Shown here piece by piece: positions 36,876-45,635 of a stretch of DNA of 64,000 nucleotides. The notes under the pieces are model-generated. The model had not been told where the DNA came from and did not search any database. It was given only the letters and a program-made list of their open reading frames with translations. Source of the stretch: Terriglobales bacterium (GTDB lineage: Bacteria; Acidobacteriota; Terriglobia; Terriglobales; Acidobacteriaceae); NCBI GenBank assembly GCA_025980765.1, contig JAICXB010000002.1, forward strand, positions 62,001 through 126,000, in the 5' to 3' direction. The position numbers and the translations under genes are program-made. Numbering within the stretch: position 1 is the first letter of the stretch; every line of letters starts with the position of its first letter.

Positions 36876-37643
36876 TTGCAGAACAGCGCGCACATTCTCA
36901 CCGATCCTCCACCGCCTTCAGACGCGCGGCTGCGCTACGGCAGCGATCCTAACCAGTTTGGCGATTTGCGCCTGCCCCACGGCAAAGGCCCGTTCCCAGC
37001 GGCGATGATGATTCACGGCGGCTTCTGGCGAGCTCGCTATGATCTCGAGCACGAAGGTTTTTTCTGCGCCGCCCTGACCCGCGCCGGATTTGTCACCTGG
37101 AACGTCGAGTACCGCCGGGTCGGCAATCCGGGTGGAGGATGGCCGGGCAGCTTCGAGGACATCACTGCCGGATATCAATATCTCCGGCAACTCGCCGGTA
37201 AATACGCGATCGATCCCAAACGCATGATCGTGCTCGGCCACTCGGCCGGCGGAGAGCTATCGCTGGCGCTGGCAGCGCACCACAATTCCATGCGCGCAGT
37301 GGTGGCTCTGGCCGGCGTGGTGGACTTGCGCAAGGCATGGGATTTGCACCTCAGCAATGACGCGGTGGCGGAGTTTCTCGGCGGAACCCCGGAGCAGGTG
37401 CCCGAGCACTATCACGAAGCCTCGCCCGCAGAGCTCGACATCCACACCCGGCAGTTGCTTATTCAGGGCGCCGACGATGACATCGTGCCTGTCAGCATGA
37501 ACCGCGACTATGCCCGGCGAAAACTGCAGAAGCGCGAACAGGTAAGCTTCCTCGCGATTCCCAAAGCAGGACACTTCGAGATCATCGATCCCCAGTCGAA
37601 CGCCTGGGAGCGGGTGCAGAATGCTGTCAGCGCTCTGATCTGA
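36876..37643 (+). CDS. Alpha/beta hydrolase (BD-FAE/kynurenine formamidase-like)
   Basis: 255-aa serine hydrolase. The oxyanion HGG is in MIHGGFW (about residues 46-52), the nucleophile in LGHSAGG (Ser about 122), the acid in GADDDIVP (about 192) and the His in KAGHFEIID (about 230). This is the esterase/lipase subfamily with an N-terminal HGGxW. The start is TTG 36876, as no ATG lies before the fold. The substrate is unknown; esterase or formamidase are the likeliest. Confidence 0.85.
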   Translation: MQNSAHILTDPPPPSDARLRYGSDPNQFGDLRLPHGKGPFPAAMMIHGGFWRARYDLEHEGFFCAALTRAGFVTWNVEYRRVGNPGGGWPGSFEDITAGYQYLRQLAGKYAIDPKRMIVLGHSAGGELSLALAAHHNSMRAVVALAGVVDLRKAWDLHLSNDAVAEFLGGTPEQVPEHYHEASPAELDIHTRQLLIQGADDDIVPVSMNRDYARRKLQKREQVSFLAIPKAGHFEIIDPQSNAWERVQNAVSALI

Positions 37644-38069
37644 TCAGGTGGGCAAGCGCCAGTTCAATCCCGGGAACCGCGCATAGTCTCTGTCCAAAGT
37701 GATCCACTCGCAACCAGATTCGATGGCGAGCGCCGCATACCAAGCGTCGGAAACAAGGTTGCCACGAGCATCTGCGGCTGTGCACAACCTCGTGAAAATT
37801 TGCCAATGTTGTGAGCCCGGCTGAACCAGAACGCAATGCGACTGTTCAACCAAGCTCTCACAAAAACCTATGACTTCGGCAATCCGGCTCGGCTGAACAA
37901 ATACCCGAGGATGAGTGGTGACCCGAATGACTCCACACAAAACCATGGCAGCTATGCCAAACCGCGACTCTCCCTCAATAACGCGGTTCAGCCAGCGCCG
38001 GCAAAGACTGTGGTCAGTGGAATCGGACCGAAATGCGTGTACAAGTACATTCACATCGGGGAGAATCAC
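37644..38069 (-). CDS. vapC: PIN-domain toxin VapC
   Basis: 141-aa PIN-domain RNase, the toxin of a VapBC pair. The first acidic residue is Asp5 in ILPDVNVLVHAF, and the last acidic cluster is in LVSDAWYAALAIESGCEWITLDRDYARFPGL (about 105-135). Its ATG overlaps the vapB stop (ATGA), the usual type II arrangement with antitoxin first. It cuts RNA, probably tRNA or rRNA, when free of VapB. Confidence 0.9.
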   Translation of the reverse strand: MILPDVNVLVHAFRSDSTDHSLCRRWLNRVIEGESRFGIAAMVLCGVIRVTTHPRVFVQPSRIAEVIGFCESLVEQSHCVLVQPGSQHWQIFTRLCTAADARGNLVSDAWYAALAIESGCEWITLDRDYARFPGLNWRLPT

Positions 38070-38305
38070 AAATCCTGCATTCGATCTTCGAGGTCGCCTG
38101 ACCGATTCAGATCGATGCCCGGCAGGGTGCCCCCCGAAGCCCTCGCAATTGGTACTCGCACCCGTGTTCGCCGGCGTGGTTGCGGATTGGCCAGCACGGT
38201 CCTAAGGCCCTCTTCGAGAAGAGAGGTCAGGGTGCGTCCTTCCTCGGACGCCTTCTTCTTTGCCCTGCGGAGCAGATCGTCAGAAACTCTGACTGTCGTT
38301 CGCAT
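38066..38305 (-). CDS. vapB: Ribbon-helix-helix antitoxin VapB
   Basis: 79-aa antitoxin. MRTTVRVSDDLLRRAKKKASEEGRTLTSLLEEGLRTVL is a ribbon-helix-helix DNA-binding domain, and the Arg/Pro-rich C-terminus would wrap VapC. An upstream in-frame ATG (38317) lies inside the -10 box, so ATG 38305 must be the start and the mRNA is probably leaderless. The gene is co-transcribed and translationally coupled with vapC. Confidence 0.88.
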   Translation of the reverse strand: MRTTVRVSDDLLRRAKKKASEEGRTLTSLLEEGLRTVLANPQPRRRTRVRVPIARASGGTLPGIDLNRSGDLEDRMQDL

Positions 38306-38312
38306 ATGTCGA

Positions 38313-38341
38313 AGCATATTCAGCAGGCATCAGTATGTCAA
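38313..38341 (-). promoter_or_regulatory. vapBC promoter (TTGACA-17-TATGCT)
   Basis: Read on the minus strand: TTGACA (38341-38336), 17 nt, then TATGCT (38318-38313), a near-consensus sigma70 promoter. The expected start is at or next to the vapB ATG at 38305, with no ribosome-binding site. Confidence 0.8.
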
Positions 38342-38445
38342 CTGCATTTGGAAATCGCTGGTGAGGGCGCTTGGCTCAGCATGCTGGCCCGATCGGGAGA
38401 ACCTCTTCGTATTAAGATAGGCAGTCTTCCATACTGAGAACTCTT

Positions 38446-40434
38446 ATGTTGAACAGCTTTTCTCGACTGCGGCTTTCTAAAGATGCGTATTGCGCTCTTA
38501 TCCTCCTGCTAAGCACTTATTGTCTTGCGCAGAAGATGAATGACGCGGGCTCGCGGGCGGCCAGCGTGCTCGACTCGATGCCGCCGACGCGGCAGATCGA
38601 TCAGGTGGCAATCTCGCCGGACGGATCTCGTGTTGCATATGTCACCGGCGCGGCAGTCTCGGTTGTGCCTGCCAGCGGCGGCGCTGCACAGTCGGTCGGA
38701 TTGCCCAGCGGGAATTCTGCGCGCGAGGTGGCCTGGTCTCCCGATAGCAAGCGGCTGGCCATCATCGTCGATGTGCCCGGCGATGTTCCCCACTCGCAGC
38801 TTTGGCTCGCGGACGCAGGGACGCTCAAAGCGCACAGGCTTGCGGAATTGAATGGCTATGCCCAGACCCCGAGTTTTTCGCCCGACGGAAGACGTCTGGC
38901 GCTGCTTTTCATTTCGGGAATTCCGCGAATTGCCGGCCCGCTGCAACCCATGACTCCGCTCGCCGGGGTGGTAGATGAAAAGATCTACGAGCAGCGGATT
39001 ACGCTGGTCGATCTGAACAGCGGAGCACTCAAGCCGGTTACGCCCGCCGACATGTACGTCTATGAGTACGACTGGACACCTGACGGGAGCGGATGGGCAG
39101 CCACCGCCGCACACGGGTCCGGCGACAACAACTGGTGGATTGCGCGTTTGTATCTGGCCGACACCGCTTCCGGCCAGATGCGCGAGCTGTACGCGCCTAA
39201 GCTGCAGATTTGCCAGCCGCGGGTCTCGCCCGACGGCAAGCAGGTTGCGTTCATCGAAGGCCTCATGAGCGATGCCGGCCTCAACGGCGGCGACATTCAT
39301 GTTGTATCCACTGCCGGCGGAGAGGCGCGGGACATTACTCCCGGAATTAAAGCGTCGCCTTCAACCCTCAACTGGAAGGCGCAGGACAGAATTACCTTTG
39401 GCGAGTTCGTCGATGGCAAGGCAGGTTTCGCCACTGTTTCACCCGATGGCGGGAGCGTCCAGACTCTGTGGACCGGCGCGGAATGGGCAGCTACCGACGC
39501 CAATAACGTGCAGGTCGCGGCTTCTTTAGCCCAAAATGGAACCAGCAGCGCGGTGATTCGACAATCCAGCTCGGCCCCGCCGGAGGTGTGGGCAGGAGAG
39601 ATCGGGAAATGGCAAAAACTAACCACCCTGAACGCCGAGGTAAAACCCGCATGGGGAGAAGCCAGGAACGTGCATTGGGACAACGGCGGCGAGCAGGTGC
39701 AGGGCTGGCTGTTGCTGCCGAAAGATTACGACGCAGCGAAGAGGTATCCGCTGGTGGTTTCGGTGCATGGCGGGCCGTCGTATGCCTGTGCTTCTCGCTT
39801 TGACGACAAAGAGGGCGAGTATTCCGCAATGGAATATTTCACGCTGTGCCCCAATCCCCGCGGCAGCTTCGGTTCCGGCGAGGCATTTACGCAAAGCAAT
39901 GTGAAAGACTTCGGCGGCGGAGATTTCCGCGACATCATGGCCGGCATTGATGCGATCGCGAAGGAATATCCCATCGACCAGACGAAGCTCGGCATTCGCG
40001 GCCACAGCTATGGCGGCTACATGACGATGTGGGCGGAAACGCAGACTACGCGCTTTCGCGCAGCCGTCGCTGGAGCGGGCATCTCCGACTGGCTCAGCTA
40101 TTACGGACTGAACGACATCGATGAATGGATGATTCCGTTTTTCGGTGCGTCCATCTATGACGATCCGGCGGTGTACGCAAAATCCGATCCCATGCATTTC
40201 GTGAAAAACGTGAAGACGCCGACGCTGATCCTGGTGGGAGACCGTGATGGCGAGGTGCCTATGCCCCAGTCGGTGGAATGGTGGCACGCGCTGAAGACAC
40301 TTGGAGTTCCTACCGAACTGGTGGTGTACGCGAACGAAGGCCACGCCATCAGCAAACCGGCGGACGCGCGCGACTACCAGTTACGCACGCTGGAGTGGTT
40401 TGAGCAGTGGTTCTCCAAACCTGAAGCGAAGTAA
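38446..40434 (+). CDS. Secreted S9 family prolyl oligopeptidase-type peptidase
   Basis: 662-aa exported serine peptidase with a signal peptide (AYCALILLLSTYCLAQ). A beta-propeller-like N-terminal part (about residues 45-400) carries repeated SPDGRR/SPDSKR elements. The C-terminal alpha/beta hydrolase domain has Ser in GIRGHSYGGYM (about 521), Asp in VGDRDGEVP (about 600) and His in NEGHAIS (about 631). It is likely a dipeptidyl or acylaminoacyl peptidase. ATG 38446 lacks a strong ribosome-binding site. Confidence 0.92.
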   Translation: MLNSFSRLRLSKDAYCALILLLSTYCLAQKMNDAGSRAASVLDSMPPTRQIDQVAISPDGSRVAYVTGAAVSVVPASGGAAQSVGLPSGNSAREVAWSPDSKRLAIIVDVPGDVPHSQLWLADAGTLKAHRLAELNGYAQTPSFSPDGRRLALLFISGIPRIAGPLQPMTPLAGVVDEKIYEQRITLVDLNSGALKPVTPADMYVYEYDWTPDGSGWAATAAHGSGDNNWWIARLYLADTASGQMRELYAPKLQICQPRVSPDGKQVAFIEGLMSDAGLNGGDIHVVSTAGGEARDITPGIKASPSTLNWKAQDRITFGEFVDGKAGFATVSPDGGSVQTLWTGAEWAATDANNVQVAASLAQNGTSSAVIRQSSSAPPEVWAGEIGKWQKLTTLNAEVKPAWGEARNVHWDNGGEQVQGWLLLPKDYDAAKRYPLVVSVHGGPSYACASRFDDKEGEYSAMEYFTLCPNPRGSFGSGEAFTQSNVKDFGGGDFRDIMAGIDAIAKEYPIDQTKLGIRGHSYGGYMTMWAETQTTRFRAAVAGAGISDWLSYYGLNDIDEWMIPFFGASIYDDPAVYAKSDPMHFVKNVKTPTLILVGDRDGEVPMPQSVEWWHALKTLGVPTELVVYANEGHAISKPADARDYQLRTLEWFEQWFSKPEAK

Positions 40435-40451
40435 CAAATCCAAAATCAACC

Positions 40452-40545
40452 GCAACAGCTTTATCACGGATTTCACGGATGCGACGAATCACTGCTTAAC
40501 TGATCTTTTTCTCTCTTTATCGAATCCGTGCGGTCCGTGCTAATC
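40452..40545. repeat. CAACAGCTTTATC...ATTTCACGGAT word repeat
   Basis: Third copy of the CAACAGCT(C/T)TA(C/T)C family, with ACGGATTTCACGGAT on the left and AATCCGTGCGGTCCGTGC on the right. Confidence 0.6.
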
Positions 40546-40596
40546 CATTTTCAAACTTACTGTACTCGAGCCAAAGGCGGAAAATCGCCCAAAGGC

Positions 40597-40774
40597 TGTC
40601 ATGCTGAGCGAGGGCGAACGCCCGAGTCGAAGCACCCCCAGACTCCAGTAGCAAGAATTCGGTCGCGGTTTCAGCGAAGATTTTCCGGATGTAACTGTGT
40701 GAGGGCAAGTCTGGCGGACACATCGTAGGTAGGGGTTCTTCGACTCGGGCGTTCGCCCTCGCTCAGAATGACAG
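40597..40774. repeat. Long inverted repeat, TGTCAT-CTGAGCGAGGGCGAACG family
   Basis: The left arm 40597-40638 and right arm 40732-40774 are near-perfect complements of about 42 bp (GAGCGAGGGCGAACGCCCGA core), separated by about 93 bp. This is MITE-like: no gene inside and ends of the type CTGTCAT/ATGACAG. It is flanked on the right by the GGCTTCGCGGCTCCGTGGCTTCG word (40796-40826). Confidence 0.75.
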
Positions 40775-40826
40775 GTCTTAGCAGCAATTGCTTTCGTCGG
40801 CTTCGCGGCTCCGTGGCTTCGCAGCT

Positions 40827-41387
40827 TTACTTCGGCTGCGGCTGCTGTTGCTGCTCCTGCTGCTCTCTCTGGCGAATGCGCTCGTTCGACGCCTGGATCA
40901 TGGTGTCGAACTTGCTCTTCTGATCGTCGGAGGTGAGAGTCGCGCGCACCTTCTCGATCGTCGCTTGCCGGAGAGCATGAACCTTCTGCACCTTCGCATC
41001 GTGCGAGAGTGAAGGATCGTTCACCACGCTCTCGCCCTGCTGATGCTGGTCTTCCAGAATGCTCTTGATCCGAGCTTGCTGATCGCTGTTCAGGTTCAGC
41101 GCCTGCGTCAGCGCGTTCACCTGAGCATCCGCCCCAGATCCGCCGGAATGCATAGGCGGCGCCGGCGACGGCACACCCTGCGGACTCTGCGCCTCAGGAC
41201 TTTGACCAGGAGTTTGCGCCGGGTTTTGCTGACTCGGCATCTGTGGGTTTTGCATCTGCGGATTTTGGCTAGCCGCGCCGGGCATTTGCGGCGATTGCGC
41301 GGGCTGGTGCATGGAACCCTGCTGCGCAAAGACAGCCCACGCCGCCATGAGCATGCAGAAAAGAAGTGCTAAGCGAAACCTCTTCAT
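40827..41387 (-). CDS. Secreted Gln/Pro-rich Spy/CpxP-like protein
   Basis: 186-aa periplasmic protein with a signal peptide (RLALLFCMLMAAWAVFA). A Gln/Pro/Asn/Met repeat region (about residues 22-85) is followed by a helical domain (about 95-165; LNLNSDQQARIKSILEDQHQQ, then LTSDDQKSKFDTMI). Its two LTxxQ-like spots resemble the Spy/CpxP chaperone family. It ends in a poly-Gln/Pro tail. ATG 41387 is preceded by AAGGAG and gives the signal peptide; the longer frame to 41531 does not. Confidence 0.65.
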   Translation of the reverse strand: MKRFRLALLFCMLMAAWAVFAQQGSMHQPAQSPQMPGAASQNPQMQNPQMPSQQNPAQTPGQSPEAQSPQGVPSPAPPMHSGGSGADAQVNALTQALNLNSDQQARIKSILEDQHQQGESVVNDPSLSHDAKVQKVHALRQATIEKVRATLTSDDQKSKFDTMIQASNERIRQREQQEQQQQPQPK

Positions 41388-42057
41388 GGGATCTACTCTC
41401 CTTTTTCCAAGCGGCTCGGCCAGTTCCGTTCTGTGATGCCGACTTGGCTCGGCGGGAGGGCATGCCGGCGTCATCAAACACGAAATAAAGTGAATCGCCG
41501 GTAATCTCCAAGGGACGAAAAGCGAATACAAATAGCGGACTGCCGACAGCCGGAAGCCGACAGCCCAACATCGCGTCAGAAGAAAAATCGACTTGCGCCT
41601 CGTGCTCTAAAGCGTCCAGTCTCTAACGGTTCGCCACGGGCCCGACCTTGATTGTGGAGAATGGTCGAGAATTAAGAAAGAATGCGCCACCCGGCGAAAG
41701 GAAAACATTCCGTCTGTCCCCGAGTTCCCCGTCCCCGAGTTCCCCCGAGTTCCCAGGGCCAGCAGCAAGCAGCAGAGTTTGAGATGTGCGATCTGCACTC
41801 GTCTAGGGTTGCAGACTGGTGCTGCCGAGATGGTGGAGACGGGTATTCACGATGCTGTTGCCTGCGGTGATTGCCCTGTCCGATTGTATTTTCTCCCGGA
41901 ACACCCTGGAGACGGCTGTCGCACCCTTAATGCGGTCCCCCCGCCATGATGCAATTTCCCGCGGCTGCTCCGGATTGCATAGTATAAGTTCGTTGGCCGC
42001 CGTGAAATTGCTTCCGAGAAGTCGACCCTCCTTAGCTGCGCAGTCGTTTGGAGTGCA
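41388..42057. other. Gap with word repeats before WG-repeat gene
   Basis: About 670 bp without a convincing gene. It holds small word repeats: CCGACAGCCGGAAGCCGACAG near 41542 and CCCCGAGTTCC-type words at about 41718-41757. A TATAAG near 41983 may be a -10. In frame with the downstream gene, 41983-42057 encodes a signal-peptide-like stretch. Confidence 0.5.
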
Positions 42058-43257
42058 TTGATCGGTTTCTGTTTCCAAATGTGCGCTGTAGCCCAGAGAT
42101 CCCAGCAATCGAAGCGCGATTTAGCCATTCAGCTTAGTTATTTTCGAGGTTCCAAGAAAGATCTTCCTTTCCTTGCGTGGTACCTCTATGACGAGCCGAA
42201 TGTCGCTTTCAGTGCGGCGAGAGCGATCGAAAAAATCACCGGAGAAGATCTGGGTACGCCGAAGCACGAGGGTCCATTCAACATGGAGCGTGCTCAGAGG
42301 ACAGCCCAGAGTTGGTGGGAGAAGGGGAAGGGTTTGCTCCTGATCACCCTCAACGGCAAGGTGGGCTACATCGACCGTTTTGGCCGGATCGCAATACCAG
42401 CAAAATTCGACTATGGATGGCAATTCCGAGAAGGGTTGGCGCCGATTTGGATTGGACATAAGGCTGGTTTCATTGATGAATCAGGTTTGCTCGCCATTAG
42501 AGTGCACTTTGACTACGCGCACAGCTTCCATGAAGGACTAGCTGCTGTCAGAGTGGGTCCCAAATGGGGATTCATCAACCGAAAAGGCCATTTTGTTGCC
42601 ATTCCCCAATTCGAAGAGGTTCGTGATTTCTCGCAAGGCCTTGCGGCCGTGAAACAGCGTGGCAAATGGGGCTACGTCAATCGAGAAGGTAAGTGGGAAA
42701 TTCGGCCTCAGTTCGATCTAGCTTGGAGTTTCTCTGCAGGGATGGCCCCGGCGTACAAAAATGGAAAGTGCGGTTTTGTTAATCGCAGCGGGACAGCGCT
42801 GATTCCCTTTGTGTATGAAGAGTGCGGCGGAGGAGACCTGGGAAGAGTCGTGCCTGTCCGCAGCGGTGAAAAGTGGGGGTACGTCGCTCCTGGATATGGT
42901 TATTGGATTGAGCCGAGATTTGAAAAGGCCATGCCATTTTCAGGAGAGCCAGCAAACGAAGTAGCAGCAGTCAAGTTCGGCGGTAGATGGGGCTATATCT
43001 ATGGCAACTCAAACTATGCAGTGGAGCCGCAGTTCGAAGACGACCCGCTGCTTCCTGCCGCTGGAATGTTTTCTGACGATCTGGCGTATGTGAAACGTGA
43101 TGGTTTGTGTGGCTACATCAACCAGGACGGTGAGTTCGTAATCACGCCTCGTTTCAAGAAGTGCGGAGGATTTCGGTATGGGATTGCCGAAGTGTGCGGT
43201 GTACAATCCTGCGGCTACGTGAATACATCTGGGAAGATAGTCTGGGAATTTCGTTAG
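42058..43257 (+). CDS. WG-repeat protein, likely exported
   Basis: 399-aa protein made of nine WG repeats (VGYID, AGFID, WGFIN, WGYVN, CGFVN, WGYVA, WGYIY, CGYIN, CGYVN) from about residue 100 to the end, preceded by a helical region. WG domains are thought to bind proteins or glycans. The start is uncertain. TTG 42058 would cut the hydrophobic stretch in half, while the same frame is open back to 41983 and encodes STLLSCAVVWSALIGFCFQM, a good signal peptide, without any ATG, GTG or TTG before it. Confidence 0.75.
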   Translation: MIGFCFQMCAVAQRSQQSKRDLAIQLSYFRGSKKDLPFLAWYLYDEPNVAFSAARAIEKITGEDLGTPKHEGPFNMERAQRTAQSWWEKGKGLLLITLNGKVGYIDRFGRIAIPAKFDYGWQFREGLAPIWIGHKAGFIDESGLLAIRVHFDYAHSFHEGLAAVRVGPKWGFINRKGHFVAIPQFEEVRDFSQGLAAVKQRGKWGYVNREGKWEIRPQFDLAWSFSAGMAPAYKNGKCGFVNRSGTALIPFVYEECGGGDLGRVVPVRSGEKWGYVAPGYGYWIEPRFEKAMPFSGEPANEVAAVKFGGRWGYIYGNSNYAVEPQFEDDPLLPAAGMFSDDLAYVKRDGLCGYINQDGEFVITPRFKKCGGFRYGIAEVCGVQSCGYVNTSGKIVWEFR

Positions 43258-43368
43258 CAACGCGCAGAACACGGCGACAGAATCCCGTTTGTCCGCCGTC
43301 GCCGCGAAAAACGTCACACGATTTTTCGGAACCTTCAAAATTTCCTACAGGAAAAGTGAAGGGGCATG

Positions 43369-43848
43369 TCATGCCCAGCCGGTGGTCGTTGCGGAAAGTT
43401 TGCACCAATGCTCGACTATCTGCCATTGATAGTCCATCGTCCTCTCGGACGTTTGCACGTCAATGTGGTGCTTCATCGGATGATATTGGTACTTTTCGCC
43501 GTATAGCAGGCGAGCGGCTGCTGCAATTGCACGCCGGGGCACGACCTCAGCAACGAAGACAACTCCTCTTCGATCCTCGCCGCCTTCCCTGCGACGAACG
43601 TAAAAACGGAGATTCACTTCGTCGAAATTGGTGTGAAACGGAACCGGCAAATAGCCGAGCAGCTTGGTGTGGCAGAAGCGAAAGCCGACCAGGCTAACGT
43701 ATGTGCGTCCGTTGAATGAATCCAGCGACGTGCCCGGCGGGACGTACGCATTCAGCAGACCCGGTTCAACCCCGTAGTTCAACATCACGAGGTCACGCCA
43801 TTCAGCGGAAAGGAAAACTCGCTTCGCGTTAGACGCCAGGTTGGACAC
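43369..43848 (-). pseudogene. C-terminally truncated DUF2071 (YqjF-like) protein
   Basis: 159-aa DUF2071 protein that stops early: relatives are about 240 aa. The N-terminal two thirds are intact (FLSAEWRDLVMLNYGVEPGLL, VPFHTNFDEVNLRFYVRR, VVPRRAIAAAARLLYGEKY). The C-terminal part with the FITEHYWGY-type motif is missing and not present in any frame before the WG gene end. It is probably a decaying gene. It starts 3 bp from the stop of the zinc-ribbon membrane gene, so both may be one transcript. Confidence 0.7.
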
Positions 43849-43850
43849 GG

Positions 43851-44507
43851 TTACAGATCTTCCTGATCCGGTTCATCCTGCGCTGGCTGGAAAATTCCGA
43901 TCTGGGTAACACGTTGGCGAAGCCGGGTTTGGACAATCCGCAGGATGGCGAGCAGGGCTGCGGCGTAGAAGAAGCAGTTGGCAAAAACAATTCCGAATAC
44001 GGCGATGAGGCTACGTGCCGGCGTGATGATAAAGGCGGAGTTTACCCAAGCCAGCGGCACGGAGAACATGTCCGTTGCTTCGCGAACGTCTCCTGGCGAT
44101 TGACCCAGGAGGTACGCGAGCCAACTGACGACGAAGCCGTACGTGACTAGAAAAAATGTCAACGTAAACCAAAGCACGAGAAACAAATTCAGGTTGCGTC
44201 GCCACGGCTCGAGCTTCTTCGTGCTGAGTTCTCCCCTGAGTGTTACCCGCAATCTTGGCGGAGCAATGGCCATCATCGCGTTGGGCACAATCATGAGCGC
44301 AATCAACATCAGTGGAATCCACAGAATCGCTGCCCAGGCTTTGATCCCGATTCCATAAGAGACGGCGATGCTGGCGACGAAGCTCAGGACCAGGGCGGTC
44401 ACACGATAGATCGGTGAAATACTCAGAGTCGCGCCGCAACTGCCGCAAAGAACCGCGGATGTACGGTGTTGGATTGGGATTTCGTTTTGGCACACGGGGC
44501 AGAGCAT
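43851..44507 (-). CDS. Zinc-ribbon membrane protein
   Basis: 218-aa membrane protein. An N-terminal zinc ribbon (LCPVCQNEI then LCGSCGA, CX2C-CX2C) is followed by four or five hydrophobic helices (about residues 36-58, 60-80, 105-130, 150-165 and 175-195) and an acidic tail. No named family is recognised. It lies directly upstream of the truncated DUF2071 gene. Confidence 0.6.
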   Translation of the reverse strand: MLCPVCQNEIPIQHRTSAVLCGSCGATLSISPIYRVTALVLSFVASIAVSYGIGIKAWAAILWIPLMLIALMIVPNAMMAIAPPRLRVTLRGELSTKKLEPWRRNLNLFLVLWFTLTFFLVTYGFVVSWLAYLLGQSPGDVREATDMFSVPLAWVNSAFIITPARSLIAVFGIVFANCFFYAAALLAILRIVQTRLRQRVTQIGIFQPAQDEPDQEDL

Positions 44508-44778
44508 GATTTCAGGCCTGGTTTACTGGGCATAGCATACTGGGTTTCTCATCCGCGCGGTTGGGGAACCCTGGGTGTACAGATGAAGGAAATCTGATAC
44601 CGCTCCGCCGAAGGCCAACGCGCAGCGAATGCGGAGCGTGTAGAAAAAATGCATTTTTGTTTTTGTCGCTGCGCGCGTTGCGCTGCGCTTTGGCCTGCCA
44701 CCCCTGCAGCCGCAACAACGGCGTCTGCCGGGGACCCCGGGCATGCGGCAGCGCGGTAAAGGATTTTCTTCTCGCTGA

Positions 44779-44798
44779 CCCCGGGCTTCCGCCCGGGG
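44779..44798. terminator. GC-rich hairpin
   Basis: CCCCGGGC and GCCCGGGG pair perfectly around TTCC. There is no following U-tract on the plus strand. It may be a repeat remnant or weak terminator. Confidence 0.4.
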
Positions 44799-44890
44799 CT
44801 ATCATCTGCTGTTTCTTCCGGCACTCCGCTTCGGTTTTCCACCGAGTAGCCGCGAAAAATCATCCGATCCTTCAGACTCTCTCCTCGTTC

Positions 44891-44896
44891 TATACT
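44891..44896 (+). promoter_or_regulatory. pyrH -10 element
   Basis: TATACT lies 8 nt before the pyrH ATG, the same spacing and context (TATACTGAA) as before brnT. There is no Shine-Dalgarno and no clear -35. Confidence 0.5.
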
Positions 44897-44904
44897 GAAT
44901 ACAC

Positions 44905-45618
44905 ATGTCTGTCGTCTTCAAACGAGTTCTTCTCAAGCTTTCCGGAGAGGCCCTGGCTGCGGGCCAGGGCTTCGGTGTCGATGTAAGGCGCGTGCATGAA
45001 ATTGCGGGTGAAATTGCCGAGGTCAGCGCGCTGGGGGTGCAACTGGCGATCGTCGTCGGTGGCGGCAACTTTTTTCGCGGCGTTGCCGAGCAGGCGCGGG
45101 ATATGGACCGCGTCTCCGCCGATCACATGGGGATGCTCGCCACGATGATCAATGCTCTGGCGCTGCAGGACGCGCTGGAAAAGCGCGACGTCTTTACTCG
45201 CGTGATGTCGGCGATTGAGATGAACCAGGTCGCGGAGCCGTTCATCCGGCGCCGCGCCATTCGGCATTTGGAGAAAGATCGCGTCGTCATCTTCGGCGCC
45301 GGCACCGGAAATCCCTATTTCTCAACCGATACTGCCGCATCCTTGCGCGCGATGGAAATCAAGGCCGATGTCATCCTGAAAGCGACTAAGGTGGACGGAA
45401 TCTACGATGCCGACCCCTTCCTCGTCAAAGACGCCACCATGTTCGAGCAGATCACCTACATGGATATCATCAAGCGCGGACTCAAGGTGATGGACACCAC
45501 AGCCATCTCTCTGTGCAAAGACAACAACCTGCCAATGATCATTTTCAACTTGAACAGGCCGGGTAATATCCGCCGCGTGATAACCGGCGAAAAAGTAGGA
45601 TCGCTGGTGAGCGCGTAG
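44905..45618 (+). CDS. pyrH: Uridylate kinase
   Basis: 237-aa amino-acid-kinase-fold UMP kinase (UMP + ATP to UDP), hexameric and cytoplasmic. The N-terminal [49 protein letters not shown] and [20 protein letters not shown] landmarks are all intact. ATG 44905 has no ribosome-binding site and a -10 only 8 nt upstream, so translation may be leaderless. The usual rpsB-tsf-pyrH-frr neighbours are absent. Confidence 0.96.
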   Translation: MSVVFKRVLLKLSGEALAAGQGFGVDVRRVHEIAGEIAEVSALGVQLAIVVGGGNFFRGVAEQARDMDRVSADHMGMLATMINALALQDALEKRDVFTRVMSAIEMNQVAEPFIRRRAIRHLEKDRVVIFGAGTGNPYFSTDTAASLRAMEIKADVILKATKVDGIYDADPFLVKDATMFEQITYMDIIKRGLKVMDTTAISLCKDNNLPMIIFNLNRPGNIRRVITGEKVGSLVSA

Positions 45619-45635
45619 TCGCCGTCAGTATCCGG

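Larger units (their letters stand above)
44508..44904. other. Intergenic region upstream of pyrH
   Basis: About 400 bp, apparently noncoding. It includes a palindromic A/T stretch around AAAAATGCATTTTT (44645-44659), the GC hairpin at 44779-44798 and the pyrH -10. Confidence 0.5.

Noticed and set aside
44549..44863. A 104-codon minus-strand frame before pyrH
   Set aside because: Built from GC-rich repeat-like sequence including the CCCCGGGC hairpin; no ribosome-binding site or domain.
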